DNA of 64,000 nt from Phytophthora vignae f. sp. vignae. Its lineage: Eukaryota; Oomycota; Peronosporomycetes; Peronosporales; Peronosporaceae. The DNA is taken from assembly GCA_016169955.1 (NCBI GenBank), contig JABJUM010000038.1:620001-684000 (forward strand). Direction: 5' to 3'. The first letter of the stretch is position 1, and every line of letters starts with the position of its first letter. Under the pieces are notes generated by a model. It did not search any database and was not told the origin of the DNA. It saw nothing but the letters and a program-made list of their open reading frames with translations. Positions 39,671 through 48,888 of this stretch are shown here, piece by piece. Position numbers and translations under genes: made by a program.

Positions 39671-42600
39671 ATGGCGGACGCATCCACGGACGGCAAACTG
39701 GCGGCGACATCGGCTCAAGGCACAGCGCCCGCGCCTCCTCCAGCGCAGCAACGCGCGGTCAACGCCCCTGCATGCGCCCCTCCTGAGAGCGACGACAGTG
39801 CGCAGGCGGACAGTAGCGGCGACGCTTCGACTGGCGTTCCTAAGGGAAAGGCCAGACAAGTCACTTTCGCCGACTCGGAAAGCAAGGCGTCCGACGACGA
39901 AGACCAGGCTCCCGACACCGACATGCGCGAGGCTGATGGCGGTGCCTCAGCTGACGCTGCAACTCCAGAGGCCGGAGTCGTAGACTCAGAGTCCAAGGCT
40001 CCTGACGCGGAGGAGGCGGCGTCAGGTGCGGCTACGGCGAACGCTCCTGAGTTCAAGTCGCCTCGTCACGCGACAGTGACCGACGTCCAGGGGCTCATCC
40101 TCTCGGGCATGCTGAAGGACAGGGATGTGGAGCTCCCGGAGTTCACGATCCCTGATCGCCCACCACACTGGCGGCTCCCGACGCCGCCCGATCTCGGAAC
40201 CAACGCGTACCTCGTAGGAGTTCCAGCGATCACGAGGGACGTTCGCGATGGTGCATTCGCTACGGAGGGCTACGGTGGCGTCACCACTCTGATAGGCTTC
40301 GAGGCGTTGTCGGACGATGACCTTCAGTGGCTCTGGGAGGTCTGTGGTGCAGACGCTGGGTCCGGCGTGTTGCGGCCTCGCAGTTTACCCCTCTCGGCCT
40401 ACGAGTTGGACCGTTCTCTGAATTCCATCAGCATTCGTCGTGAAATGGCTTCGCTCCTGCAGCACTTCGACAGTACAAGATTCGCGGAACGCGTGTTCAA
40501 GATGACCGGCTACTTGCGCCGCACTCTCGGTGCATACAAGCATATGCGGTCCCTGGCTGAATCTCAGCAGGGCTTCGCAGCGGTCGATGAACTGGTCCAC
40601 ATGAAGCGCGAACTCAAGGAACGGAAGCGCGCATGGAAGTTCACTCGTGATTACTGGTTCCAAGAAGTCCAAGAGGCCCTCGGCAAGTCAGAATCCGTGA
40701 AGCACGAGCACGAGGCTGCACTGCAGCGTCAGAAGGCGCGATATCAAGACGAAATTGATGCCCTCGAGTCTGAGAAGGCGCAGCTCAAGGCGCGTTTGTC
40801 CGACTCTGAAACTCAGGTGCGAATCCTGAAATCGCGCCTCGAGTCTGCTACCATGGATCCCTGGAAACTCTCGGATTTTCTCCAGGAGCACACGGACTTC
40901 ACGGGAAACTGGGAGCGCCTTCACGACCTCTTCAGGCTTTGCAGCAAGGACTCGAAACTACCCGAGGCCTGGGACACTGTCATCAGCGTCACGGCAATGG
41001 ACAAGCGCAAAGCCGCGGTGGCTCCGTATCCTGAGAAGAGCACGCGCATGCCTCCGTCTTCTGGGTCTGGATCTGGACACCCTACGCGTCCTGAAACTCT
41101 GGATCTCACAGGTCCTGGGAGTAAACCCAGGCGTGGGGCGACTTCTGGTTCAAGGTCTCAGAATTCCAAGGGGCCTCAGGGCTCGAAGAAGAGCCAAGGT
41201 TCCAAGAAATCCAAGGATTCTGAGTCGACGGGCAAGTCGCAGCAGTCCACGGGTTCCAAGGTTCACAAGGTCCAGCGTCGTCCCACGGACCACCAGCCTG
41301 GTCGCGACTCTGTGCGTCGTGCTGGTGAGAAGACTGTGGTGTCCAAGGAGGCCGCGCACACAATGCTCCCTGGGGGTGTTGTCTGGAAGGAGATCCGTCC
41401 AGATGTGCGCCAGGCTATTTTCGCCGGGCTCAAGTACGACAGCGCCATGGAATGGATTGGCAGCGACCGAGCGGCTCACGGACATTTCCGACAACCACAG
41501 CTGATCAAGATGCTCGTGAGCATGATGTATTGGCGTCGCCTGGACAAGACTCCATGGAGCAAGTACGTTCCTGAGGCTTACTACGAGATGGCGGATGAGC
41601 GCCTGGATCGACGTCTCCGACGTGGAGAAGTCCCACCACCCTGGAGGAACCTTGATGATCACGTGGTGTATCCTGACGAAGACGCGGACTCCACCGTAGA
41701 CGACCCTGAGGATGATCCAGACTACAAGCCTCCGGCTGAAGACCCAGAGGGGAGTCCTTCCAGCAGCTCCGAGGAAGAAGTGGAATACCTCGCCTCTGAG
41801 CCTCTGGTCGCTGACGATGACGCTGAAGAGGACGCTGACGAGGACGCTGAAGAGGACGACGTGGCTGAAGAACCTCCAAAGGCCTCCGGCAAGCGCAAGT
41901 ATTCTGGGTCTACTGACAAGTCCCAGGATCCCAGCCCCAAGTCCAAGAAACAGCGTCGCAAGGAGCCTCAGAAGCCCAAGTCTGGTACCCAGAGTTCAAG
42001 TGCGGCACGAGCGTCCAAGGTCGCTGCGCGCTCCAAGAAACCTTCATCCCTCGCATGCAAGTCATACTCAGAGTTGACTGCTGAGGAGCTGGCGACGATT
42101 GAGGTTCCTGAGGACGACGAAACTTCTTGGCGTATCCACGGGATCCTGGTGCAGTATCCAAGTTCGACCAAGAGTGCGTCATGCCAGACTCCAGGGTTTC
42201 CTGAATACGAGATCCACAAGTTTTCGTACGACGTGGTTCATGAACGCTGGAACCGCAAAGCGTACCAAGAAATTCTGGATTCCAAGCCTTGGGTGGCCAT
42301 GCTTCAGGGGCGCATCCGAGTCTTCTACTTCCATGAGCGGGACATGCTCGCTACGAAGGCCCTCAAGTTGGTGGAGGACATCGTGGACGCCATGCACAAG
42401 CACGCTCAAGCCATCTGGGAACGGGGGCACTGGGTGCCTATTCCGACCGAGGCTGAGGAAGACATCGCTCTGGACGCCAAGCGCCGGTCGCGTCGCAATG
42501 CGCTTCGTAGGACGTTCAAGGCACTTTTGGAGCGGTCTCAGAAGACTCCTGGGTTCATTTCCTCCTTGTTGCACGAGCCCGGCCTCTGGAAACTTCCTGA

Positions 42601-42832
42601 CAAGGTCTGCTATTGGATCGGGGAGGATCCCAGGGTCCGAATCCTGGGCGGCCCCCGGTGCGACGACCTTGAGACTCAGCTGGCGGCACTGGACATGCGC
42701 GAGCCGGCTCGAGTGCAATGGAACACGGCCGACGATGAGGAGTGGCTTCAGTATGTGCCGGAGCGCATCCAGAATAACATCAAGCCTGCGGCTATCCGCA
42801 AGCTCAATCCACTGTCACTTGCGTACCAGTGA
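39671..42832 (+). CDS. Antisense ORF of the nested Gypsy element, 1053 residues, function unknown
   Basis: The frame runs opposite to gag-pol, between the 3' LTR and the integrase, and ends 372 bp from the convergent integrase stop. The ATG at 39671 (MADASTDGKLAATSAQG) was chosen; the frame is open from 39467. An N-terminal acidic, Ala-rich part is followed by a structured section (LPEFTIPDRPPHWRLPTPPD, LRRTLGAYKHMRSLAESQQG). A coiled coil lies near residues 330-400 (HEAALQRQKARYQDEIDALE). Ser/Lys-rich low-complexity sequence, acidic EEDADEDAEEDD blocks and a conserved-looking C-terminal region (VVHERWNRKAYQEILDSKPW) follow. No stops interrupt it, although pol on the other strand has several frameshifts. 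Plant Tat-lineage elements carry antisense ORFs at the same place; I see no homology signal I can name. Confidence 0.7.
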   Translation: MADASTDGKLAATSAQGTAPAPPPAQQRAVNAPACAPPESDDSAQADSSGDASTGVPKGKARQVTFADSESKASDDEDQAPDTDMREADGGASADAATPEAGVVDSESKAPDAEEAASGAATANAPEFKSPRHATVTDVQGLILSGMLKDRDVELPEFTIPDRPPHWRLPTPPDLGTNAYLVGVPAITRDVRDGAFATEGYGGVTTLIGFEALSDDDLQWLWEVCGADAGSGVLRPRSLPLSAYELDRSLNSISIRREMASLLQHFDSTRFAERVFKMTGYLRRTLGAYKHMRSLAESQQGFAAVDELVHMKRELKERKRAWKFTRDYWFQEVQEALGKSESVKHEHEAALQRQKARYQDEIDALESEKAQLKARLSDSETQVRILKSRLESATMDPWKLSDFLQEHTDFTGNWERLHDLFRLCSKDSKLPEAWDTVISVTAMDKRKAAVAPYPEKSTRMPPSSGSGSGHPTRPETLDLTGPGSKPRRGATSGSRSQNSKGPQGSKKSQGSKKSKDSESTGKSQQSTGSKVHKVQRRPTDHQPGRDSVRRAGEKTVVSKEAAHTMLPGGVVWKEIRPDVRQAIFAGLKYDSAMEWIGSDRAAHGHFRQPQLIKMLVSMMYWRRLDKTPWSKYVPEAYYEMADERLDRRLRRGEVPPPWRNLDDHVVYPDEDADSTVDDPEDDPDYKPPAEDPEGSPSSSSEEEVEYLASEPLVADDDAEEDADEDAEEDDVAEEPPKASGKRKYSGSTDKSQDPSPKSKKQRRKEPQKPKSGTQSSSAARASKVAARSKKPSSLACKSYSELTAEELATIEVPEDDETSWRIHGILVQYPSSTKSASCQTPGFPEYEIHKFSYDVVHERWNRKAYQEILDSKPWVAMLQGRIRVFYFHERDMLATKALKLVEDIVDAMHKHAQAIWERGHWVPIPTEAEEDIALDAKRRSRRNALRRTFKALLERSQKTPGFISSLLHEPGLWKLPDKVCYWIGEDPRVRILGGPRCDDLETQLAALDMREPARVQWNTADDEEWLQYVPERIQNNIKPAAIRKLNPLSLAYQ

Positions 42833-43204
42833 GAGTGTCTCTCTGCCAGAGTCCTGAGGATTGCTTGCATTCTGCATGTCGTAGCGTAGCTTCTCAATAA
42901 TACCCAGGATTCCATTTTGCCTCAGAGTTTCCTTCAGAGTTTCATCATCTTCATAGTCGCCCCTTGGGCTGCCTTCATTACTGTACCAAGTCTTCTTATC
43001 CATATCTTCGAAAAGCTCATCACTCAGCGCCGCGCCGAAGCCTCAGCACTGCCACTTCCTCCATAATCAAATCAATTCACATTCGCGTTTTCTATCTCCA
43101 TTCTTCACACATTCCATCGATCTTCTCCAGAGTTTCACTGTGTTACCCAGGGTTTCGTCTTCTGAATTTCACGTGTGACTCTGGACCGTTGTCACCTCAG
43201 AGTA
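42833..43204. other. Convergent gap between antisense ORF and integrase
   Basis: The 372 bp between the two facing stops are AT-richer than the flanks and have no long frame. They may hold terminators for both transcripts. Confidence 0.5.
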
Positions 43205-45388
43205 CTAAACTCCTGGGTGATCATCTCCGGCTTGCATGGCCTGGAAACGGGCTCGCGCTCTCGCGCCTTGGTTGAACTCATAGAGTAAATCGCCGCAGTT
43301 GAGCTTCGACACAGGCAACCACTCAGTCTCATCATAGCCCTTCCACTTCACAAGATACTCACGAGTCCGCTTTGATGTCCGAGTTCGCTTGGTCCACCGC
43401 AGATCCAGAATTCGCTCGACCTCATACTCATCATTCGCTGTGTCAGGTTCCCAGCTATCCTCAGGTAGCAGAGCCGCGTCGAAGTCATCGTCTTCATCCA
43501 CATCGATCTCCACAGTAGGCCTCTTCGGGAAAAGTGCTCTGGGTTTCAAGCGGCTTACGTGTACCCAGGGATTCACGCGATATCCCGTGTTCTCGACCCT
43601 GAGTTTCACGCGAAAGTTGTCGTGGATCTCCTGAATTCTGAAAGGTCCATGCCACATGTGGGCTAGTTTACGGCTCAGACCTGGCTGTACTTTGGGTATA
43701 TACAGCCAGACGGCGTCACCAGCTTCGAATCCTGACTTCAGACGATCTGACAGCTCCTTCCACTTCCGGGTCTGCTCGGCGGAACGCGCTCGCTTGGCCT
43801 TCTTCTGAAGATCCTCTGCACAGGCCTGTGCATAGCTGTAGTCGCGTTGCAGTTTCCTGCGCCACTCGTACGCTGTGCGCTCCTGGACACTTGGCGGTCT
43901 GGGTCCTAGCATAGCAGATACAGTGCCGTGTGCGTCCCACCCGTGCACTAAGAAGAAGGGAGTATCCAGGCGCGTGGCGTCGAAGGACGTATTCAGAGCG
44001 AACATTAACCGCTCAGCGTGATCGTCCCAGTCACTCTGGTCCGCTTCAGTGACGTATGCACGAATGCTACGCACAACTGTCTGCACCGACCGCTCTTGCT
44101 GTCCGTTCGCCTGGGGGCGGTATGCCAGAGTGGCTCGCTGCTTGCTGCCCAGAAGTTCACGGAATCGCGTGAATACTTCACTCATGAACCTTTGATCCTG
44201 ATCGTGTCGCAGCATTGAGCTCGCTCCAAACCTCCTGAAAACCTGCTCCTCGTACACTTCAGCGACGTCTTGAGCTGTCGTTGAACTCATAGGTTTACAC
44301 ATGACGAACCCTGAGAACGAGTCTTGAAAGAGCAACAGGAAAGTGTTCCCACGGTCAGACTTGGGCAGGTGCGTCACGAAATCCATGGATACAACTTCGA
44401 ACGGCCTCCTGGGTTCGATGTTTCCAGGGGATGGCCCTGCATTCTGAGGACGCCCCTTACCGCTAGCGCAGTCCAAGCATTCTTTGACGAACACTTCCAC
44501 GTCCGCGTACATGCCATGCCAGTAGAACTCAGAGCGCAATCTCTCATACGTCCTGGTGATCCCCTGGTGGCCACCCTGAAAATCCTCATGAGCGTAGTGC
44601 AAGATGTCCGGTTGTAGTGCCTTCGGAACCACAAGCCTGAGTTCATCGACCATGTCTCTGGGGCGATCCCGCGTAGAGCGACTCAGGCGATACAGGACTT
44701 CTCTGGAATCCAGCACAAAGTCATCGGCGACCTTCGCAAGCTTCCTCGCCTGGGCGTGTGACAACTTGCTCACGTCCCCCTTCAGAAAATCCTTGAGTTG
44801 CAACAAGTAGTCATCGTTATCTTGGTGCACCTTGATTCGTCGCCAGCGTTCGGCCTGGTATTCCAGAGGGCCCATAGGTTTGCCTTGGTCTTCCGCCTCC
44901 TGAGTTTGCGCTCGGGTCATGACAGCGAAAACTTTGGCGGCCGCGGGTAACGGGGCGCATTCTGGTCCAGGGATACCCAGAGTGTCATCACCCTGAGAAC
45001 CATTCTCCTGAGTCCCAACGCTCAGCAACACCTTAGGTTTCACTAACTTCTCATGAATCTTGGACACCAACTGCAGGTGCAGTCGCTCGTCTGCATCCTC
45101 AACCTTCCAGGATTCACCAAGTGCTAAGGTCTTCGACGTCAGGTAGTCTGCGGCTTGGTTGAATTCTCGTTTGACATGTACTAAGCGGACTGACTTGAAC
45201 TTTGTCTTCAACACCTCGTACTCAGCCAGTTTCCTCTGGAGGTTGGGCTGATTACAGTTGATGAGACCCTGGGCTTGCTGAATGGCGATTCTGGAGTCTC
45301 CTACCACGACGATATCCTGAATTCCACGTTCGATCGCCAGGTTGAGCCCCTTCAGAAGTCCATGGTACTCTGCATCATTGACAGTCAC
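43205..45388 (-). CDS. Second RNase H (C-terminal part), integrase and chromodomain of the nested element
   Basis: The 727-residue frame begins inside an RVT_3-type RNase H with Glu in NDAEYHGLLKGL, Asp in IVVVGDSRIAIQQ and VKREFNQAADYL. Integrase follows: the zinc-binding H/C set (HYAHEDFQGGHQG, CLDCASG), then the DDE core with Asp in VSMDFVTHLP, Asp in LRHDQDQRFMS and Glu in PQANGQQERSVQ. A GPF-like segment (HMWHGPFRIQEI) precedes the chromodomain (YEVERILDLRW, YLVKWKGYDETEWLPV). The first catalytic Asp of the second RNase H lies in the preceding frame. Confidence 0.85.
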   Translation of the reverse strand: MTVNDAEYHGLLKGLNLAIERGIQDIVVVGDSRIAIQQAQGLINCNQPNLQRKLAEYEVLKTKFKSVRLVHVKREFNQAADYLTSKTLALGESWKVEDADERLHLQLVSKIHEKLVKPKVLLSVGTQENGSQGDDTLGIPGPECAPLPAAAKVFAVMTRAQTQEAEDQGKPMGPLEYQAERWRRIKVHQDNDDYLLQLKDFLKGDVSKLSHAQARKLAKVADDFVLDSREVLYRLSRSTRDRPRDMVDELRLVVPKALQPDILHYAHEDFQGGHQGITRTYERLRSEFYWHGMYADVEVFVKECLDCASGKGRPQNAGPSPGNIEPRRPFEVVSMDFVTHLPKSDRGNTFLLLFQDSFSGFVMCKPMSSTTAQDVAEVYEEQVFRRFGASSMLRHDQDQRFMSEVFTRFRELLGSKQRATLAYRPQANGQQERSVQTVVRSIRAYVTEADQSDWDDHAERLMFALNTSFDATRLDTPFFLVHGWDAHGTVSAMLGPRPPSVQERTAYEWRRKLQRDYSYAQACAEDLQKKAKRARSAEQTRKWKELSDRLKSGFEAGDAVWLYIPKVQPGLSRKLAHMWHGPFRIQEIHDNFRVKLRVENTGYRVNPWVHVSRLKPRALFPKRPTVEIDVDEDDDFDAALLPEDSWEPDTANDEYEVERILDLRWTKRTRTSKRTREYLVKWKGYDETEWLPVSKLNCGDLLYEFNQGARARARFQAMQAGDDHPGV

Positions 45389-45460
45389 ATCCTCCAGAAT
45401 GAACCCCTGGGCATCCAGGATCTCCCATCCAGGAACATGCCACAGGATGCATCCACAGCT

Positions 45461-46447
45461 TCACTGTCGTGTAGACGTCTTGGCTGCGCCATCGAAACTC
45501 AGAATGCAACCCTCGTAGTCCGCTTCCAGCATCTCCATACTGATAGGCACAGGCGGTTTGACGCGCCCCTTGGCTGGGATCAAGTTCTCAGCGACTTCAT
45601 CCAAGTGTTCCCTGGGGGTAATGCCTGCACCCAGGATCGCAGCCAGTCCGTCTTCATCGCGTTGAACCCTGCGTATCTCCAGGTTCCAGTGCGACAGTTT
45701 CAGGCCCCACTTGACAGTCCGACCATCTGCCGACTGGGACGTCAGCAACCACTTCAACACAGAGTACCTCGTGTAAACGACGATCTTAGGGCTGCCTTCA
45801 ACCAGAGTGCGGAACACTTCCAGGACTCTCAGGATCGCGACCACCTCCTTCTCGACGATGTGATATCTCAGCTCGGCGTCATTCAGAACTCGTCCTGTGA
45901 ACCGCACCGGGTGCACAATTCCGTCATACTCCTGGCCCAATACAGCAGATGCTGCCCACGGGTTCGCGTGGGGAATAATCACAAAGGGCTTGGAACGGTC
46001 AGGATGCCGCAGCAGCGGAGTCGAGACGATCTTGCGCTTCAGAATTTCAAAGGCTTCCTGAGCTCTGGACAAGTCTCTCTTGGATCTCACTTGTTCCTCA
46101 GTTAACTCGTACAGGACAGCCGCGATCACAGGAAGGTCTTCGATAAACTTGTTGTAGTAATTCAGACTTCCCATGAAACTCTGGACCCCCTTCAGTGTTG
46201 TCGGAAACGGCAAGTCTTGGACGCCCTTCGCGATTTTTGGAGTTGCCCTGATACCCTCGGCACTGATCTCGTGCGAGAGGTATGGAATCGACAGCTTCCC
46301 AAATTCACTCTTGGGGAGACTCACAGAGATGTTCCAGTAACGTAGACGGAAGAGCAGCGCGTTCAAATCTTGGCACAGCTGATCCCAGGTTGGTGCACCG
46401 TGGGCAATGTCGTCAATGTACGAGCTTCGACCCAGAACAGGACCCAT
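45461..46447 (-). CDS. Reverse transcriptase C-part, RNase H and start of a second RNase H (nested element)
   Basis: The frame carries the RT active-site motif as YIDD (RSSYIDDIAHG), the thumb and connection (FMGSLNYYNKFIEDLPVIAA), then a first RNase H (FVIIPHANPWAASAVLGQEY, RYHIVEKEVVAILRVL). It ends ILSFDGAAKTSTRQ-stop. That FDGAAKT is the first catalytic block of the second RNase H, whose remainder follows in another frame (SCGCILWHVPGWEIL...) into the integrase ORF. A one-base frameshift near 45440 is implied. Confidence 0.8.
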   Translation of the reverse strand: MGPVLGRSSYIDDIAHGAPTWDQLCQDLNALLFRLRYWNISVSLPKSEFGKLSIPYLSHEISAEGIRATPKIAKGVQDLPFPTTLKGVQSFMGSLNYYNKFIEDLPVIAAVLYELTEEQVRSKRDLSRAQEAFEILKRKIVSTPLLRHPDRSKPFVIIPHANPWAASAVLGQEYDGIVHPVRFTGRVLNDAELRYHIVEKEVVAILRVLEVFRTLVEGSPKIVVYTRYSVLKWLLTSQSADGRTVKWGLKLSHWNLEIRRVQRDEDGLAAILGAGITPREHLDEVAENLIPAKGRVKPPVPISMEMLEADYEGCILSFDGAAKTSTRQ

Positions 46448-46955
46448 CTGAGAGGGCGCCCTGGAAAACCGTCATCTCGTCTGTCAACACTGAGAGCCGT
46501 GGCTCAGCGTTCTCTAAAATCCTGGATTCCCCAGGGTTTAACCCCAGAAAATCCATGACGTCTTGGTCCACTTCAGCCTCTTCCTCAGGGGAGAGTCGCA
46601 AGAATCCCCACAGGCAATTGTTGAGGACTGCCTGGTAGATCAGCGGCGCATTCTTGAGGCCGAAGGGCATCCTGACCCACTGGTAGTGCCCATAGGGACA
46701 GACAAACGCGGAGATCAACTTGGCTCTCTCAGTCATCTTGATGGCCCAGAAACCACTCGCCATATCCAAGCTCATGAACCACATTGCCGACTCGAATCCG
46801 ATCAGGAGGTCATCGATGAGCGGCAACGGGTAGTGCGAGAGCTTGATGAAGCCATTCACCACACGATAGTCAATACACATGCGGATGTCGACGCCGTTCT
46901 TCTTCAGGACGATGACAATCGGAGATGCCCAGGGTGATGTAGAAGTCTCAATCAC
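46413..46955 (-). CDS. Reverse transcriptase, N-terminal part (nested element)
   Basis: The frame encodes ETSTSPWASPIVIVLKKNG, MCIDYRVVNGFIKL, MSLDMASGFWAIKM with the first catalytic Asp, and MPFGLKNAPLIYQAVLNN. It runs out of frame shortly before the YIDD motif, so a frameshift near 46430 separates it from the rest of RT. A second frameshift near 46960 separates it from the upstream linker. Confidence 0.8.
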   Translation of the reverse strand: MIETSTSPWASPIVIVLKKNGVDIRMCIDYRVVNGFIKLSHYPLPLIDDLLIGFESAMWFMSLDMASGFWAIKMTERAKLISAFVCPYGHYQWVRMPFGLKNAPLIYQAVLNNCLWGFLRLSPEEEAEVDQDVMDFLGLNPGESRILENAEPRLSVLTDEMTVFQGALSDGSCSGSKLVH

Positions 46956-47545
46956 AGAAGCTTCTTCAGAAGTTCATACACCTTGGTCCACAGGTGTGGT
47001 GCAATAGACCTTGGACGCTGGGCAACAGGTTTAGCGTCGCCCACATCTAAGTCACAGACCACTCCACGGGCAGGTGGAGACGCAGCATTGCCGTCTCCCA
47101 GGAAAATCTTCCGATGATACTCCAGAATTCGCCTCACTTGGTTTTCCATCTCAGGAGTCGTTTTCCCAGGGACCCCAACATCAGCTTCTTCGATCTTACA
47201 CTGAGGTGTCAAGTCCTGTATCTCGGGGAGCATCACCAACTGGTCCCGCAACTGTGAGAGCAACTCGCTACCTTCGCGCATGTAAACCGCAGGCTCATAG
47301 TCGAGATCCTCTGTGGAAACCTTCATGCAACGTTCATACTCCTGCCTGAGCTTCTCCAGCGGAGTCCCAGGCATCCCTGAGATCGGGATATCCCAGTAAT
47401 CTTCAACGGCACCCTGAGAATCATCATCATTCACTTCGAAATCCAGAGCATCGCTGCCTTCACTTTGTTGATCCTGAGAATCACTGCCAACTTCAACCTC
47501 TAAACTCAGAGTTTCAGTGGCCGTATCGCATTCGGGACTCTGCAC
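46952..47545 (-). CDS. Protease-RT linker of the nested polyprotein
   Basis: An acidic segment (SEGSDALDFEVNDDDSQ) precedes the start of the RT region: MENQVRRILEYHRKIFLGDG and QRPRSIAPHLWTKVYELLKK. It overlaps the protease frame by 40 bp and is shifted relative to it. In other Gypsy elements these parts are one continuous Pol. Confidence 0.7.
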   Translation of the reverse strand: MQSPECDTATETLSLEVEVGSDSQDQQSEGSDALDFEVNDDDSQGAVEDYWDIPISGMPGTPLEKLRQEYERCMKVSTEDLDYEPAVYMREGSELLSQLRDQLVMLPEIQDLTPQCKIEEADVGVPGKTTPEMENQVRRILEYHRKIFLGDGNAASPPARGVVCDLDVGDAKPVAQRPRSIAPHLWTKVYELLKKLL

Positions 47546-48888
47546 TTTGGAATCTCGTCAGTTTGCATGGTCGCGTCGATCATTGTGTCCTTGAGAACGT
47601 CGTCCAGGTCGCTTGTGTCAACAGCGACGTCTCGGAATTCAGGGGGATCTTCAGGAGGCACTTCATTAGTTTGGGTTGATGCATCCTCAGCGAATCGCAC
47701 ACGACGAGCTTCCGGTTTTCTGAGGATCGAGGCGAGCAGTGCCATGTCAGGTCCTTTTGCAGGCCGCGACAGGATCTTCTTAGGCCACTGATACTCTGGG
47801 GTCTCCACAGACGATGGCTCTAGCGCAGCTAGGCGCTCGGCACGTAGCCGTCCCTCGCGCGACTGAACACTCTCCAGAATGAGAGTCTGCCACTCACGAT
47901 ACGCAAAGGAACCGGGGCGTACGAAGCGTCCAGCCCGCGGAAAGAAGCCGTATTCCACGATTCGAGCGACCGGGGTCCGGTTGTGAATCCAGACGTCCTT
48001 GTCGGAGATGTTGACCACCTTCACAGCGACCGGCCAAGACTTCGACGCGTAGATCAGGTGCGTTACCCAGCGGTCACCGCGCCCTGCCCACACAACCTCA
48101 CGCTGTGGGTTCGTCGATCCATACGAAATCTTCACCACTCTGGATTCCCCAGGACCCAGGTACCAACTTCCCGTAGTTTCCACAGGCATGTCGACACCCA
48201 GGCGATCCTCTGGATTCCATCCACACATCATGATCGCTTCTTCATCTGGCAGTGTTACGAGACCCTCTCGAATGCTGATCCTTACTCCAGCTGCAAACAT
48301 GAAACTCATACCCAGAAGTACTTCGATGTCTTCGCCGATATTAGCAACCCAAACATCCAGGAGATACACCACTCTCGGGCCGAGGGTGATCTTCACCTGG
48401 GCACTGGCGCCGATATATGTCGGAACGCCTCCCATTCCAGACACCTTGGTTTGCTTGTGCGACTTGAGTCTGAGTCCGAGCTTACGCGCTAAGTCGAAAC
48501 TCACAATATTCACAGTCGCACCGGTATCCAGGAGTACTTTCGTCCGACAGTCGTTCACAGCACCGTGCACCATCACTACATCACGTTTCTTCGGATCAGG
48601 ATCGTTGTTTTCCCACCATCCATAGCGTTCCCCAAGGTTCAGCTTGTACTCCGTAATTGCTCCAGAGTTCACTTCTCCTGGGTTCACTTGTTCAGGACGT
48701 TGAAATTCAGGGGAATTCGTAAAATCCTGAATCAAAGTAGTCATGCATTGTTGGTTATCTTGGGTTCTTGTTCTCAGCTCCGGGCCTACATACACTAGAA
48801 CACATAACTCTGGGGCCTTCTTCAGCGTACTGGGTCCCCACCCAGCGGGCTTATTGGTTTGACGGCCTCCCAGAGTTTGCCTCGCCAT
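47506..48888 (-). CDS. Retropepsin-type protease of the nested element
   Basis: The 460-residue frame contains the aspartic protease core VLLDTGATVNIVSFDLARKL and the second conserved region EDIEVLLGMSFMFAAG. It overlaps the end of gag by 38 bp in a different frame, consistent with ribosomal frameshifting between gag and pol. The tail is acidic and ends VPNAIRPLKL. Confidence 0.8.
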   Translation of the reverse strand: MARQTLGGRQTNKPAGWGPSTLKKAPELCVLVYVGPELRTRTQDNQQCMTTLIQDFTNSPEFQRPEQVNPGEVNSGAITEYKLNLGERYGWWENNDPDPKKRDVVMVHGAVNDCRTKVLLDTGATVNIVSFDLARKLGLRLKSHKQTKVSGMGGVPTYIGASAQVKITLGPRVVYLLDVWVANIGEDIEVLLGMSFMFAAGVRISIREGLVTLPDEEAIMMCGWNPEDRLGVDMPVETTGSWYLGPGESRVVKISYGSTNPQREVVWAGRGDRWVTHLIYASKSWPVAVKVVNISDKDVWIHNRTPVARIVEYGFFPRAGRFVRPGSFAYREWQTLILESVQSREGRLRAERLAALEPSSVETPEYQWPKKILSRPAKGPDMALLASILRKPEARRVRFAEDASTQTNEVPPEDPPEFRDVAVDTSDLDDVLKDTMIDATMQTDEIPKCRVPNAIRPLKL

